Both the position numbers and the translations under genes were made by a program. The notes beneath the pieces were generated by a model. The model did no database searches, was not told the DNA's origin, and saw nothing but the letters and a program-made list of their open reading frames with translations. From WHSM01 sp050701635 (GTDB lineage: Bacteria > Actinomycetota > Actinomycetes > Mycobacteriales > Micromonosporaceae), in NCBI GenBank assembly GCA_050701635.1, contig JBOGDF010000137.1, positions 1-13,317 of the forward strand: a stretch of DNA of 13,317 nt, given 5' to 3'. Positions 7,066-13,208 of this stretch are shown here, piece by piece; position 1 is the stretch's first letter, and each line of letters opens with the position of its first letter.

Positions 7066-9465
7066 TTGCCACGTTCATTCAGCATTTCAGAGAATCAGCG
7101 ACGAATCGACGAAATGAAGTCTGAACAGGAATACGTCACCACTCTCTTCGATCGGCTCGACCAGCTCCGGGAGCAGGCCGAACAGCGGTTGGCCGCGGTC
7201 CGGCGGCACACCGGCGGCACGTACGCCGCCCGCACCGAACGGGAAGCCGAGATCGCGCTGCACACCACCCAGCTCGCCCAGCTACGCGCCGTTGAGCAGG
7301 GACTTTGCTTCGGACGGCTGGATTTCGCGGACGGCGAGCGGCGCTACATCGGCCGGATCGGGATCTTCGACGAGGCCGACGACTACCACCCGCTGCTGGT
7401 CGACTGGCGGGCCCCGGCGGCCCGCCCGTTCTACGTCGCCACCGCCGCCGCCCCGCACGGTGTGGTGCGCCGCCGGCACATTCAACTGCTCGGCCGTACG
7501 GTGACCGGCGTACACGACGAATATCTCGATCTGACCTCCCCGGAGGCCACCGAAACGGCCAGCGAAGAATTGGACAGCGCGATCGCCTCGGAAGGGCTGA
7601 TCGGCGAGGCCGCGCTGCTGGCGGCGCTGAACGCCAGCCGTACCGGCCGGATGAAAGACATCGTGGAGACCATCCAGGCCGAGCAGGACCGGGTGATCCG
7701 CTCCGACCTGAGCGGGGTGCTGGTGGTGCAGGGCGGCCCCGGCACCGGCAAGACCGCGGTGGCGCTGCACCGCGCGGCGTACCTGCTCTACACCCACCGC
7801 GAGCAGCTGACCCGGCGCGGCGTGCTGGTGCTCGGCCCGAACGCCACGTTCCTGCACTACATCGAGCAGGTGCTGCCGTCGCTGGCCGAGTCCGGCGTGC
7901 TGCCGGCGACGCTCGGTGACCTGTTCCCCGGGGCACCGGCGCGGCGCGACGAGCCGGCGGCCACCGCCGAGGTGAAGGGCCGGCCGGTGATGGCCGAGGT
8001 GATCGCGGCCGCGGTCGCCGACCGGGAGCAGGTGCCGGCGCAGCCCCGCAAGATCGTCACCAGCGACACCCTGGAGGGCTTCGGCTTCCGGTCGGAGACG
8101 CTGTGGCTCACCCCGCAGATGTGTGTACGCGCCCGCGACGCCGCCCGCGCGCTGCCCCGCTCGCACAACCAGGCCCGGCCGGTGTTCGCCGAGGAGCTGA
8201 TCGGGGCGCTCGCCGCGCAGGTCGCCGAGCGGCTCGGCGAAGACCCGTACGCCGGGGACGCGCTCGGCGGCGACGACGCACCCGGGGAGGGCGCGCTGCT
8301 GCTGGACGAGGCCGACACCGCCGCGATCCGGCGCGAGCTGCGCTCCGACCCCGGCGTACAGGCGGCGCTGGACGAGCTGTGGCCGAACCTGACTCCGCAG
8401 CAGCTCCTGGAAGACCTGTACGCCTCCGGCGACCGGCTGCGGTCCGCCGCGCCGCAGCTCACCGACGCCGAGCGGGCGCTGCTGCGGCGGGAGCCGGGCG
8501 GCGGCTGGACGCCGGCGGACGTACCGCTGCTGGACGAGGCGGCCGAGCTGCTGGGCCAGGACGACCGGGCGGAGCGGGCGGCGGAAGAGCGGCGCCGGCA
8601 GGAGCAGATCGCGTTCGCGCAGGGCGCGCTGGACATCGTCTCCGGCTCCGGCTCCACCGACTTCGACGTGGACGACGAGTCCGAGATCCTCTCCGTCGGG
8701 GACCTGATCGACGCGGTGCAGCTCGCCGAACGGCACGAGCACCAGGAGGTCATGACGGTCGCGGAACGCGCCGCCGCCGACCGCAAGTGGGCGTACGGGA
8801 ACATCATCGTGGACGAGGCGCAGGAGCTGTCCCCGATGGCGTGGCGGCTGCTGGTGCGGCGCAGCCCGAGCCGGTCGATGACCGTGGTCGGGGACGTGGC
8901 GCAGACCAGCGACCTGTCCGGTGCGGCGTCCTGGGACGAGGTGCTCGCGCTGCGCGGCGCCCGGGTGGAGCAGCTCACCGTCAACTACCGCACCCCGGCC
9001 GAGATCATGCAGGTCGCGGCGGGCGTCCTGGCCGAGATCAATCCAAACCTGGAACCTCCTCGCTCGGTACGCCAAGCCGGCGCCGCTCCGTGGTCTGCCA
9101 CTGTGGCGCCGGGCTCGCTGGGCTCCGCCGTGGCGGACGCCGTCACCGAAGAGATCGCCGAGCTGGGCGACGGCCGGCTGGCGGTGCTGGTGCCGGCGGC
9201 GCGGGCCGCGGAGCTGGGCGCGGCGGTGGTGGACGCGGTGCCCGGCGCGGTGGCCGGGGAGGATCCGGAGCTGCGCAGCCGCGTGGTGGTGCTGACCGTA
9301 CGCCAGGCGAAGGGCTTGGAGTTCGACACCGTACTGGTGGTGGACCCGGCGGGGATGGTGGCGGAGTCGCCACGCGGCCAGAGCGACCTGTACGTGGCGC
9401 TCACCCGCGCCACCCGCCGGCTCGGCGTACTGCACTGCGGCCCGCCGCCGGCCGGCCTGGCTTAA
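7066..9465 (+). CDS. helD: HelD-type RNA polymerase-recycling ATPase (UvrD/Rep-like superfamily 1)
   Basis: HelD proteins bind RNA polymerase, insert arms into its channels and use ATP to release stalled complexes; some (HelR) protect against rifampicin. This 799-aa protein has an N-terminal coiled-coil arm (about residues 15-70), Walker A GGPGTGKT (223-230, Lys229), an inserted charged middle region, DEAQ (583-586), VVGDVAQTSD (motif III), VNYRTPAEIM (motif IV), VRQAKGLEFD (motif V) and YVALTRATRRLG (motif VI). The length fits HelD rather than UvrD. TTG 7066 is chosen because AAGGGG (7053-7058) lies 7 bases upstream; ATG 7114 would remove 16 residues and lacks a clear ribosome-binding site. 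Upstream frames open from 6964 but would read through the promoter region. It diverges from the helix-turn-helix/PP2C operon. Confidence 0.87.
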   Translation: MPRSFSISENQRRIDEMKSEQEYVTTLFDRLDQLREQAEQRLAAVRRHTGGTYAARTEREAEIALHTTQLAQLRAVEQGLCFGRLDFADGERRYIGRIGIFDEADDYHPLLVDWRAPAARPFYVATAAAPHGVVRRRHIQLLGRTVTGVHDEYLDLTSPEATETASEELDSAIASEGLIGEAALLAALNASRTGRMKDIVETIQAEQDRVIRSDLSGVLVVQGGPGTGKTAVALHRAAYLLYTHREQLTRRGVLVLGPNATFLHYIEQVLPSLAESGVLPATLGDLFPGAPARRDEPAATAEVKGRPVMAEVIAAAVADREQVPAQPRKIVTSDTLEGFGFRSETLWLTPQMCVRARDAARALPRSHNQARPVFAEELIGALAAQVAERLGEDPYAGDALGGDDAPGEGALLLDEADTAAIRRELRSDPGVQAALDELWPNLTPQQLLEDLYASGDRLRSAAPQLTDAERALLRREPGGGWTPADVPLLDEAAELLGQDDRAERAAEERRRQEQIAFAQGALDIVSGSGSTDFDVDDESEILSVGDLIDAVQLAERHEHQEVMTVAERAAADRKWAYGNIIVDEAQELSPMAWRLLVRRSPSRSMTVVGDVAQTSDLSGAASWDEVLALRGARVEQLTVNYRTPAEIMQVAAGVLAEINPNLEPPRSVRQAGAAPWSATVAPGSLGSAVADAVTEEIAELGDGRLAVLVPAARAAELGAAVVDAVPGAVAGEDPELRSRVVVLTVRQAKGLEFDTVLVVDPAGMVAESPRGQSDLYVALTRATRRLGVLHCGPPPAGLA

Positions 9466-9482
9466 TTGTCGTAGCTGTGGGG

Positions 9483-9488
9483 TAGCTT
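9483..9488 (+). promoter_or_regulatory. Leaderless -10 element of the VOC protein
   Basis: TAGCTT lies 7 bases before the ATG at 9496 and 18 bases after the stop of the HelD-type gene, so the VOC gene is probably transcribed separately. Confidence 0.5.
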
Positions 9489-9495
9489 CCGCGGC

Positions 9496-9885
9496 ATGAA
9501 ACCACGAGCGAACGCACTCGGCCTGGTGGTCGCCGACATGGCGGCCGCCACCGGCTTCTACCAACGACTCGGGCTGCAGTTCGAAATGGTCGGCGACGGG
9601 CACGCCGAAGCCGAGCTGGCCGGCGGATTCAAGCTGATGCTCGACACCGAGGAGTCGATCAAGTCCTTCGCGCCGGAGTGGACCAGACCCAGCGGCAGCC
9701 CGCGCGGCGCGCTGGCGTTCCAGTTCGACACTCCGGCGGAGGTCGACGCCGCGTACGACGAGCTGACCAAGGCCGGCCACCACGGCGAACGCGAGCCCTG
9801 GGACGCCTTCTGGGGCCAGCGGTACGCCAGCCTGCTCGACCCCGACGGCAACGGCGTCGACCTGTACGCGATGCTCCCCAGGTAA
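9496..9885 (+). CDS. VOC-family (glyoxalase/bleomycin-resistance fold) protein
   Basis: A 129-aa vicinal-oxygen-chelate fold built from two beta-alpha-beta-beta-beta modules. The first carries DMAAATGFYQRLGLQFE (about residues 14-30); the second ends in DPDGNGVDLYA (about 116-126), the family's C-terminal hallmark. The positions where glyoxalase I and dioxygenases place metal ligands look unoccupied: the usual His in the first strand is replaced by Ala/Leu, the His before FQFDT is Ala/Leu, and the final Glu is Asp. A metal-independent binding role, as in bleomycin-type resistance or drug-sequestering members, is therefore more likely than glyoxalase activity. Its ligand is unknown. The gene is convergent with the DUF1697 gene, with 22 bases between the stops. 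Confidence 0.82.
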   Translation: MKPRANALGLVVADMAAATGFYQRLGLQFEMVGDGHAEAELAGGFKLMLDTEESIKSFAPEWTRPSGSPRGALAFQFDTPAEVDAAYDELTKAGHHGEREPWDAFWGQRYASLLDPDGNGVDLYAMLPR

Positions 9886-9907
9886 GCGGGGGCCGGCCGG
9901 CGGCGGC

Positions 9908-10444
9908 CTAACCTTGGCTGAGCTTCAGGAGCTGTTCTACGGTGCGGCGGTTGCGCGCGGTGGCGTAGACGCCGAAGCGGCGCTCGAACAGGGCGTGGGT
10001 GAGCTTGCTGCGGTGGACGCCATCCGGGTAGTGCACGTACACCTCGCGGCCGCGCACGGTGAACACGTCTGGGGCGTAGCCGTCCGGGTCGATGCTGCCC
10101 AGCTTCGCCGGCTCCGGCGCGGCGGACAGGAACACGTACGCGACCCGCTTGTGGTCGGCGACCTCGACGTACGGGTCGTGGTCGAGCGCCTCGCGGAGCT
10201 GGTCGGGCGTACGCACGATCACCGGCACCGGGAAGCCGAAGCGCTGCTCTATCGCGGCGGCGGCGTCCCGCTCCAGCACCCGCGGGTCCGGCTCGTCGTG
10301 CTGCGAGACCACGTTGCCGCTCTGGATGTAGGTGCGCACGTCGGTGTGCCCGAGCGTGCCGAACAACGGTCGCAGCTCGGCCATCGGCACCTTGTTCTTG
10401 CCCGCCAGGTTGACCGCGCGCAGCAGTGACACGTACGTCGGCAT
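9908..10444 (-). CDS. DUF1697 family protein
   Basis: A 178-aa soluble protein recognisable from its N-terminus TYVSLLRAVNLAGKNKVPM (residues 3-21) followed by TYIQSGNVV (about 38-46), the DUF1697 signature, and a C-terminal HRSKLTHALFERRFGVYATARN with the conserved basic 'TARNWRT'-like end. The family is widespread in bacteria, usually as a single gene, and has no established biochemical role. The ATG at 10444 is supported by TAGGGT 6 bases upstream. It is divergent from the ceramidase-like gene, with 67 bases between the two start codons. Confidence 0.87.
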   Translation of the reverse strand: MPTYVSLLRAVNLAGKNKVPMAELRPLFGTLGHTDVRTYIQSGNVVSQHDEPDPRVLERDAAAAIEQRFGFPVPVIVRTPDQLREALDHDPYVEVADHKRVAYVFLSAAPEPAKLGSIDPDGYAPDVFTVRGREVYVHYPDGVHRSKLTHALFERRFGVYATARNRRTVEQLLKLSQG

Positions 10445-10450
10445 GCCCTG

Positions 10451-10456
10451 ACCCTA
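10451..10456 (-). promoter_or_regulatory. Leaderless -10 element of the DUF1697 gene
   Basis: The minus strand reads TAGGGT, 6 bases before the ATG at 10444. Confidence 0.5.
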
Positions 10457-10498
10457 ACCGCGCCCGGCGGCCGAGCCCCTGACAGCCGAGCGCGCGCT

Positions 10499-10504
10499 TA
10501 GGAT
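10499..10504 (+). promoter_or_regulatory. Leaderless -10 element pointing to ATG 10512 (ceramidase-like gene)
   Basis: TAGGAT lies 7 bases before the ATG at 10512, not before the GTG at 10553 that opens the long frame. A CTGACA at 10479-10484 resembles a -35 but its 14-base spacing is too short. Confidence 0.5.
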
Positions 10505-10511
10505 TCGGCTC

Positions 10512-10552
10512 ATGGACTGGACCGGGCAGGGGTTGACCAGTACTGCGAGCGG
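10512..10552 (+). other. Probable true 5' end of the ceramidase-like gene, out of frame by one base
   Basis: From ATG 10512 the DNA encodes MDWTGQG and then runs into an early TGA at 10581-10583. In the frame of the downstream gene the bases from 10535 encode DQYCERV, joining smoothly to the long frame. One extra G in the G run at 10528-10531 would give MDWTGQGVDQYCERVSAAF, which is what family N-termini look like. A real one-base deletion or a sequencing error in the G run would both explain this. Confidence 0.7.
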
Positions 10553-11233
10553 GTGTCGGCGGCGTTCTGGGCGGAGCCGGTGAACGCGTTCAGCAACGCC
10601 AGCTTCCTGGTCGCCGCGGTGGTGATCTGGCACCTGCTGCGTCGCGCCCCGCGTGGGGCCGCCGGCCCACCGGCAAGTCTCGTCGCACTCGCGGTGGTGA
10701 TGGCGTCCATCGGGGTGGGCAGCTTCCTGTTCCACACGTACGCCACGCTGTGGGCCGAGCAGGCGGACGTGATCCCGATCCGGATCTTCATGCTGCTGTT
10801 CTTCGCGTGCTACCTGCACTGGTTCTGGCAGTTGCGGTGGTGGCTGGCGTGGCTCGGGGCGGTCGGCTTCATCGTGTTCAGCGTGCTGATCGGCCCGGTC
10901 GCGGGCGACCTGCTGCCGAACGGCTCCGGCATGTACCTGCCCGCGTTCGGAGTGCTGGCCGGCTCCGCGGTCGCCCTGCTGCTGGCGCCCGACCCGGGGC
11001 GCCGCCGGCACTGGCGGCTGCTCGCGCTCGCCACGCTGATCTTCGCCGTCTCGCTCACCTTCCGTACCGCCGACCAGGAGGTGTGCGGTGAGTTCGCACT
11101 CGGTACGCACTGGGTGTGGCACCTGCTCAACGGCCTGCTGCTGTTCGTGTTGAGCTATGCGGCGGTACGCCGCTGGCGCGACCTGACCGCGGCCGCCGAC
11201 ACCGACCGGGCAGCCGAGCCGGTCGCCGGCTGA
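10553..11233 (+). CDS. Alkaline-ceramidase-like membrane hydrolase (CREST superfamily)
   Basis: The open frame from GTG 10553 gives 226 aa with about seven hydrophobic helices. Alkaline ceramidases cleave the amide bond of ceramides using a membrane-buried zinc held by three His, with a Ser and an Asp. Here GSFLFH gives Ser57-x3-His61, Asp72 follows 11 residues later in EQADVIP, and THWVWH gives His186-x3-His190. This is the same spacing as human ACER3 Ser77/His81/Asp92/His217/His221 as I remember it. The N-terminal FWAEPVNAFSN resembles the calcium-site segment of ACERs, part of which (DQYCE) lies upstream of this GTG in the frameshifted 5' end. The active site is complete, but whether the substrate is ceramide in an actinobacterium is uncertain; another lipid amide is possible. 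Confidence 0.78.
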   Translation: MSAAFWAEPVNAFSNASFLVAAVVIWHLLRRAPRGAAGPPASLVALAVVMASIGVGSFLFHTYATLWAEQADVIPIRIFMLLFFACYLHWFWQLRWWLAWLGAVGFIVFSVLIGPVAGDLLPNGSGMYLPAFGVLAGSAVALLLAPDPGRRRHWRLLALATLIFAVSLTFRTADQEVCGEFALGTHWVWHLLNGLLLFVLSYAAVRRWRDLTAAADTDRAAEPVAG

Positions 11234-11251
11234 GCATGCGAAGCTGACGAC

Positions 11252-11644
11252 ATGGACGACGACCGCAACGTACTCGGCGATCAGCTGGAGCCGTGCGGCA
11301 CCGATCCGGTGACCGGCTTCTACCGCGACGGCTGCTGCAACACCGGCCCGGACGACCTGGGCAGCCACACCGTGTGCACGGTGGTGACCCGCGAATTCCT
11401 CGGCCACCAGCGCGACGTCGGCAACGACCTGTCCACCCCCCGACCGGAGTACGGCTTCCCCGGGCTGCGTCCCGGCGACCGCTGGTGCGTCTGCGCCGCC
11501 CGCTGGCTGCAGGCGTACCAGGACGGGGCGGCGGCGCCGGTGGTGCTGGCGTCCACCCACGCCCGGGCCCTCGAGGTGGTACCGCTGGAGGCGCTGCGGG
11601 AGTACGCGGTGGACGTACCTGCCGACCCCGGCGCATTAGCCTGA
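11252..11644 (+). CDS. DUF2237 family protein
   Basis: A 130-aa cysteine-rich soluble protein matching DUF2237 throughout: NVLGDQLEPC (residues 6-15), TGFYRDGCCNTGPDD, GSHTVCTVVTREFL, GNDLSTPRPEYGFPGL and GDRWCVCAARW. The conserved Cys residues, including the CC and CVC groups, suggest metal binding or redox chemistry, but no function is established for the family. The ATG at 11252 has no ribosome-binding site. A GAAGCT hexamer 6 bases upstream is an imperfect version of the TANNNT leaderless element seen at the neighbours. It follows the ceramidase-like gene by 18 bases, so read-through transcription is also possible. Confidence 0.87.
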   Translation: MDDDRNVLGDQLEPCGTDPVTGFYRDGCCNTGPDDLGSHTVCTVVTREFLGHQRDVGNDLSTPRPEYGFPGLRPGDRWCVCAARWLQAYQDGAAAPVVLASTHARALEVVPLEALREYAVDVPADPGALA

Positions 11645-11737
11645 ACCGCCATGTGAGCCGGCCGGCGCGCGTGTGAGCCCGGCGCGGGCCCGCCAACTCG
11701 CACGCCACACGGAGCCGGGCATGTCATACCCCGGGCC

Positions 11738-11743
11738 TAGCAT
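11738..11743 (+). promoter_or_regulatory. Candidate -10 of the cysteine hydrolase gene
   Basis: TAGCAT is a TANNNT hexamer 34 bases before the ATG at 11778. It implies a leader of nearly 30 bases carrying the ribosome-binding site GAGGAG (11767-11772). This gene differs from its leaderless neighbours in this respect. Confidence 0.4.
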
Positions 11744-11777
11744 CGGGCGGACAGTCAGAACCAGCCGAGGAGCGCCC

Positions 11778-12332
11778 ATGACGTCCCTGCACGACCGCCC
11801 CCACACCGCCCTGCTCGTCATCGACGTCCAGAACGATGTCGTGGCGGGCGCGCACAACCGTGACGGCGTGATCGCCAACATCGCGACCCTGGTAGGCAAG
11901 GCGCGAGCCGAGAGTGCACCGGTGATCTGGGTGCAACACTCCGACGAGAACATGCCGAAGGGCAGCGACGGCTGGCAGTACGTCTCCGAGCTCGCCCGGG
12001 AGGAGTCCGAGCCGCTGATCCACAAGACCTACGGCGACTCCTTCGATGCCACCGACCTGGAGGCGGTCCTCGCCGAGCGCCAGGTGGGACGCCTGATCGT
12101 GTCGGGAGCCCAGACCGACGCCTGCATCCGCTCGACGCTGCACGGGGCGATCGTCCGGGGGTACGACGCCACGCTGGTCAGCGATGCCCACACCACCGAG
12201 GATCTGACCCAGTGGGGCGCGCCGACGCCTGAGCAGGTCATCGCGCACACGAATCTCTACTGGCAGCACCAGTCCGCCCCCGGCCGGCGCGGCGGGACGG
12301 TAGCGACCGATTCCGTCGACTTCGGCCGATGA
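11778..12332 (+). CDS. Isochorismatase-family cysteine hydrolase
   Basis: A 184-aa alpha/beta hydrolase of the isochorismatase-like group, which includes nicotinamidases, N-carbamoylsarcosine amidases and biuret hydrolases. The Asp-Lys-Cys catalytic triad is present: Asp16 in LLVIDVQND, Lys83 in IHKTYGDSF, and Cys116 in SGAQTDACIRST after the typical cis-peptide loop. The true isochorismatases lack this Cys, so an amidase-type activity is expected; the substrate cannot be told. The start ATG 11778 is fixed by GAGGAG 5 bases upstream. The C-terminus (GGTVATDSVDFGR) looks complete. The stop codon is the boundary with the recombinase fragment that follows. Confidence 0.9.
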   Translation: MTSLHDRPHTALLVIDVQNDVVAGAHNRDGVIANIATLVGKARAESAPVIWVQHSDENMPKGSDGWQYVSELAREESEPLIHKTYGDSFDATDLEAVLAERQVGRLIVSGAQTDACIRSTLHGAIVRGYDATLVSDAHTTEDLTQWGAPTPEQVIAHTNLYWQHQSAPGRRGGTVATDSVDFGR

Positions 12333-12613
12333 CAGACCATCACCGTTGACGCTCTACGCACGCACCTCGCCATGCTCGACGCCGAGCGACAAGCGTTCGG
12401 CCCGCACTACCAGGAACATGGGCTACTGGTGTGCCACCCGAACGGCGCTCCGGTGCACCCTGAAACCATCACGGACCGCTTCAACCGCCTCGTCGACCGA
12501 TCTGGTGTTCCCCGCATCCGCCTACACGACGTGCGGCATACATACGCCACGATCGCGCTCGACGCGGGAATCGACATCAAGATCGTGAGCGACCGCGTCG
12601 GCCACGCCAACGT
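12333..12613 (+). pseudogene. Tyrosine recombinase (phage/ICE integrase) remnant, truncated at both ends
   Basis: From the codon after the hydrolase TGA, in the same frame, the sequence encodes QTITVDALRTHLAML, then a middle with GLLVCHPNGAPVHPETITDRFNRLV, then RLHDVRHTYATIALDAG and VSDRVGHANV. This is the C-terminal half of an integrase catalytic domain, with the His-x-x-Arg of box II (HDVR) and the GH that precedes the nucleophile. Missing are the N-terminal core-binding domain, the first catalytic Arg, and the final segment with the tyrosine nucleophile. Resemblance stops after HANV, where a new gene's promoter begins, although the frame stays open further. It cannot encode an active recombinase. 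It marks an integrated element that has decayed. Confidence 0.85.
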
Positions 12614-12628
12614 GATCCGTCCCTCTCG

Positions 12629-12634
12629 TACGGT
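12629..12634 (+). promoter_or_regulatory. Leaderless -10 element of the small membrane protein
   Basis: TACGGT lies 6 bases before the ATG at 12641, directly after the point where integrase similarity ends. Confidence 0.45.
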
Positions 12635-12640
12635 GCCGCC

Positions 12641-13084
12641 ATGCCGCACGTACGGGCAACGCGCATACAGCCGCGAACGACCCCCGAGCCCCGCCGTCGG
12701 CGCACCTGGACGGTCGTCACGCTCGTCGTGGTCACGCTCAGCGCCGCCGGAGCAGGCTCGCTGCTGTACGCCGGGTTGCCAGACCCTGACCAGGAGCATG
12801 CGATCGTTGCCTGCCGCACCGAAGTCGACAAGCGCCTCCTGGCACCAGCAACCGCCGAGTACAGCGACGAGACCTTCGAGAGGGGAGAGCGGGACACGAC
12901 CTCCCCGCTCTACTACGTCACCGGATCCGTCGATGCCGAGAATCGCTTCGGCGCGCGCTTGAGGGCCAGCTACCTCTGCACCGCCGCCAAGACCGCCGAC
13001 GGCTGGGCTGTACTCCACCTGGAGCTCGACGAGCCAGAGGCCGGGTTTCTAAGGAATTCCCCGTCGCCGTCGCCACCGTACTGA
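12641..13084 (+). CDS. Small membrane-anchored protein with an extracytoplasmic domain
   Basis: A 147-aa protein: an Arg-rich cytoplasmic start (PRRRRT, residues 17-22), one transmembrane helix (about 23-45), then an exported domain of about 90 residues. That domain has CRTEVDKRLLAPATAEYSD (58-76) and TGSVDAENRFGARLRASYLC, a pattern I have seen in small exported proteins of actinobacteria and their phages and mobile elements, of unknown function. The two Cys in these motifs could pair outside the membrane. A Ser/Pro tail ends it. The ATG at 12641 is supported by TACGGT 6 bases upstream. It lies between the integrase remnant and the terminator/tRNA-like site, so it is probably cargo of the decayed element. 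Confidence 0.72.
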   Translation: MPHVRATRIQPRTTPEPRRRRTWTVVTLVVVTLSAAGAGSLLYAGLPDPDQEHAIVACRTEVDKRLLAPATAEYSDETFERGERDTTSPLYYVTGSVDAENRFGARLRASYLCTAAKTADGWAVLHLELDEPEAGFLRNSPSPSPPY

Positions 13085-13138
13085 CGCGGCTGGCCCCTTG
13101 GCGGTGGTCCGATTACTACAACATCTACTACAGGAGAC

Positions 13139-13179
13139 CGAAAACGCCCTCTCAGAGAACGTCTGAGAGGGCGTTTTCG
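13139..13179. terminator. Strong intrinsic terminator, usable in both directions
   Basis: Two perfect 18-base arms (13139-13156 and 13162-13179) surround the 5-base loop GAACG. The arms carry four A on one side and four T on the other, so the hairpin has a T run for either strand. On the plus strand it ends the small membrane protein transcript. On the minus strand it lies directly after the tRNA-like 3' end, where a tRNA terminator is expected. Confidence 0.9.
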
Positions 13180-13180
13180 C

Positions 13181-13195
13181 TGGTAGCGGGGGCAG
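13181..13195 (-). other. tRNA 3'-end-like sequence including CCA; possible attachment-site remnant
   Basis: The minus strand reads CTGCCCCCGCTACCA, which matches the end of a bacterial tRNA: part of the T-stem, the 7-base acceptor strand, discriminator A and encoded CCA. It resembles actinobacterial methionine tRNAs as I remember them. The terminator follows after one base. The rest of the tRNA is absent, replaced at 13196 by the IS481-like end. Integrases of the tyrosine family commonly use tRNA 3' ends as attachment sites, which fits the integrase remnant 570 bases away. Confidence 0.5.
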
Positions 13196-13208
13196 TGTGC
13201 TGGTTCAG

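Noticed and set aside
5513..7117. Long open plus-strand frame opposite the PP2C and helix-turn-helix genes
   Set aside because: The translation is Arg/Pro/His-rich without motifs and crosses the promoter region. The minus-strand genes carry complete motifs.
7282..9783. 833-codon open minus-strand frame opposite the HelD-type gene
   Set aside because: It is the antisense reflection of a gene with all superfamily-1 motifs, and has no recognisable domain or start signal.
9886..9908. Terminator between the VOC and DUF1697 genes
   Set aside because: Only a 5-base GC stem (GGCCG/CGGCC) with an 8-base loop and no T run is present; this is common by chance in such GC-rich sequence.
10512..10583. 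24-codon frame from ATG 10512 as a regulatory leader peptide
   Set aside because: Its first residues and the next frame's DQYCERV join to make a typical family N-terminus, so a one-base frameshift is the simpler explanation.
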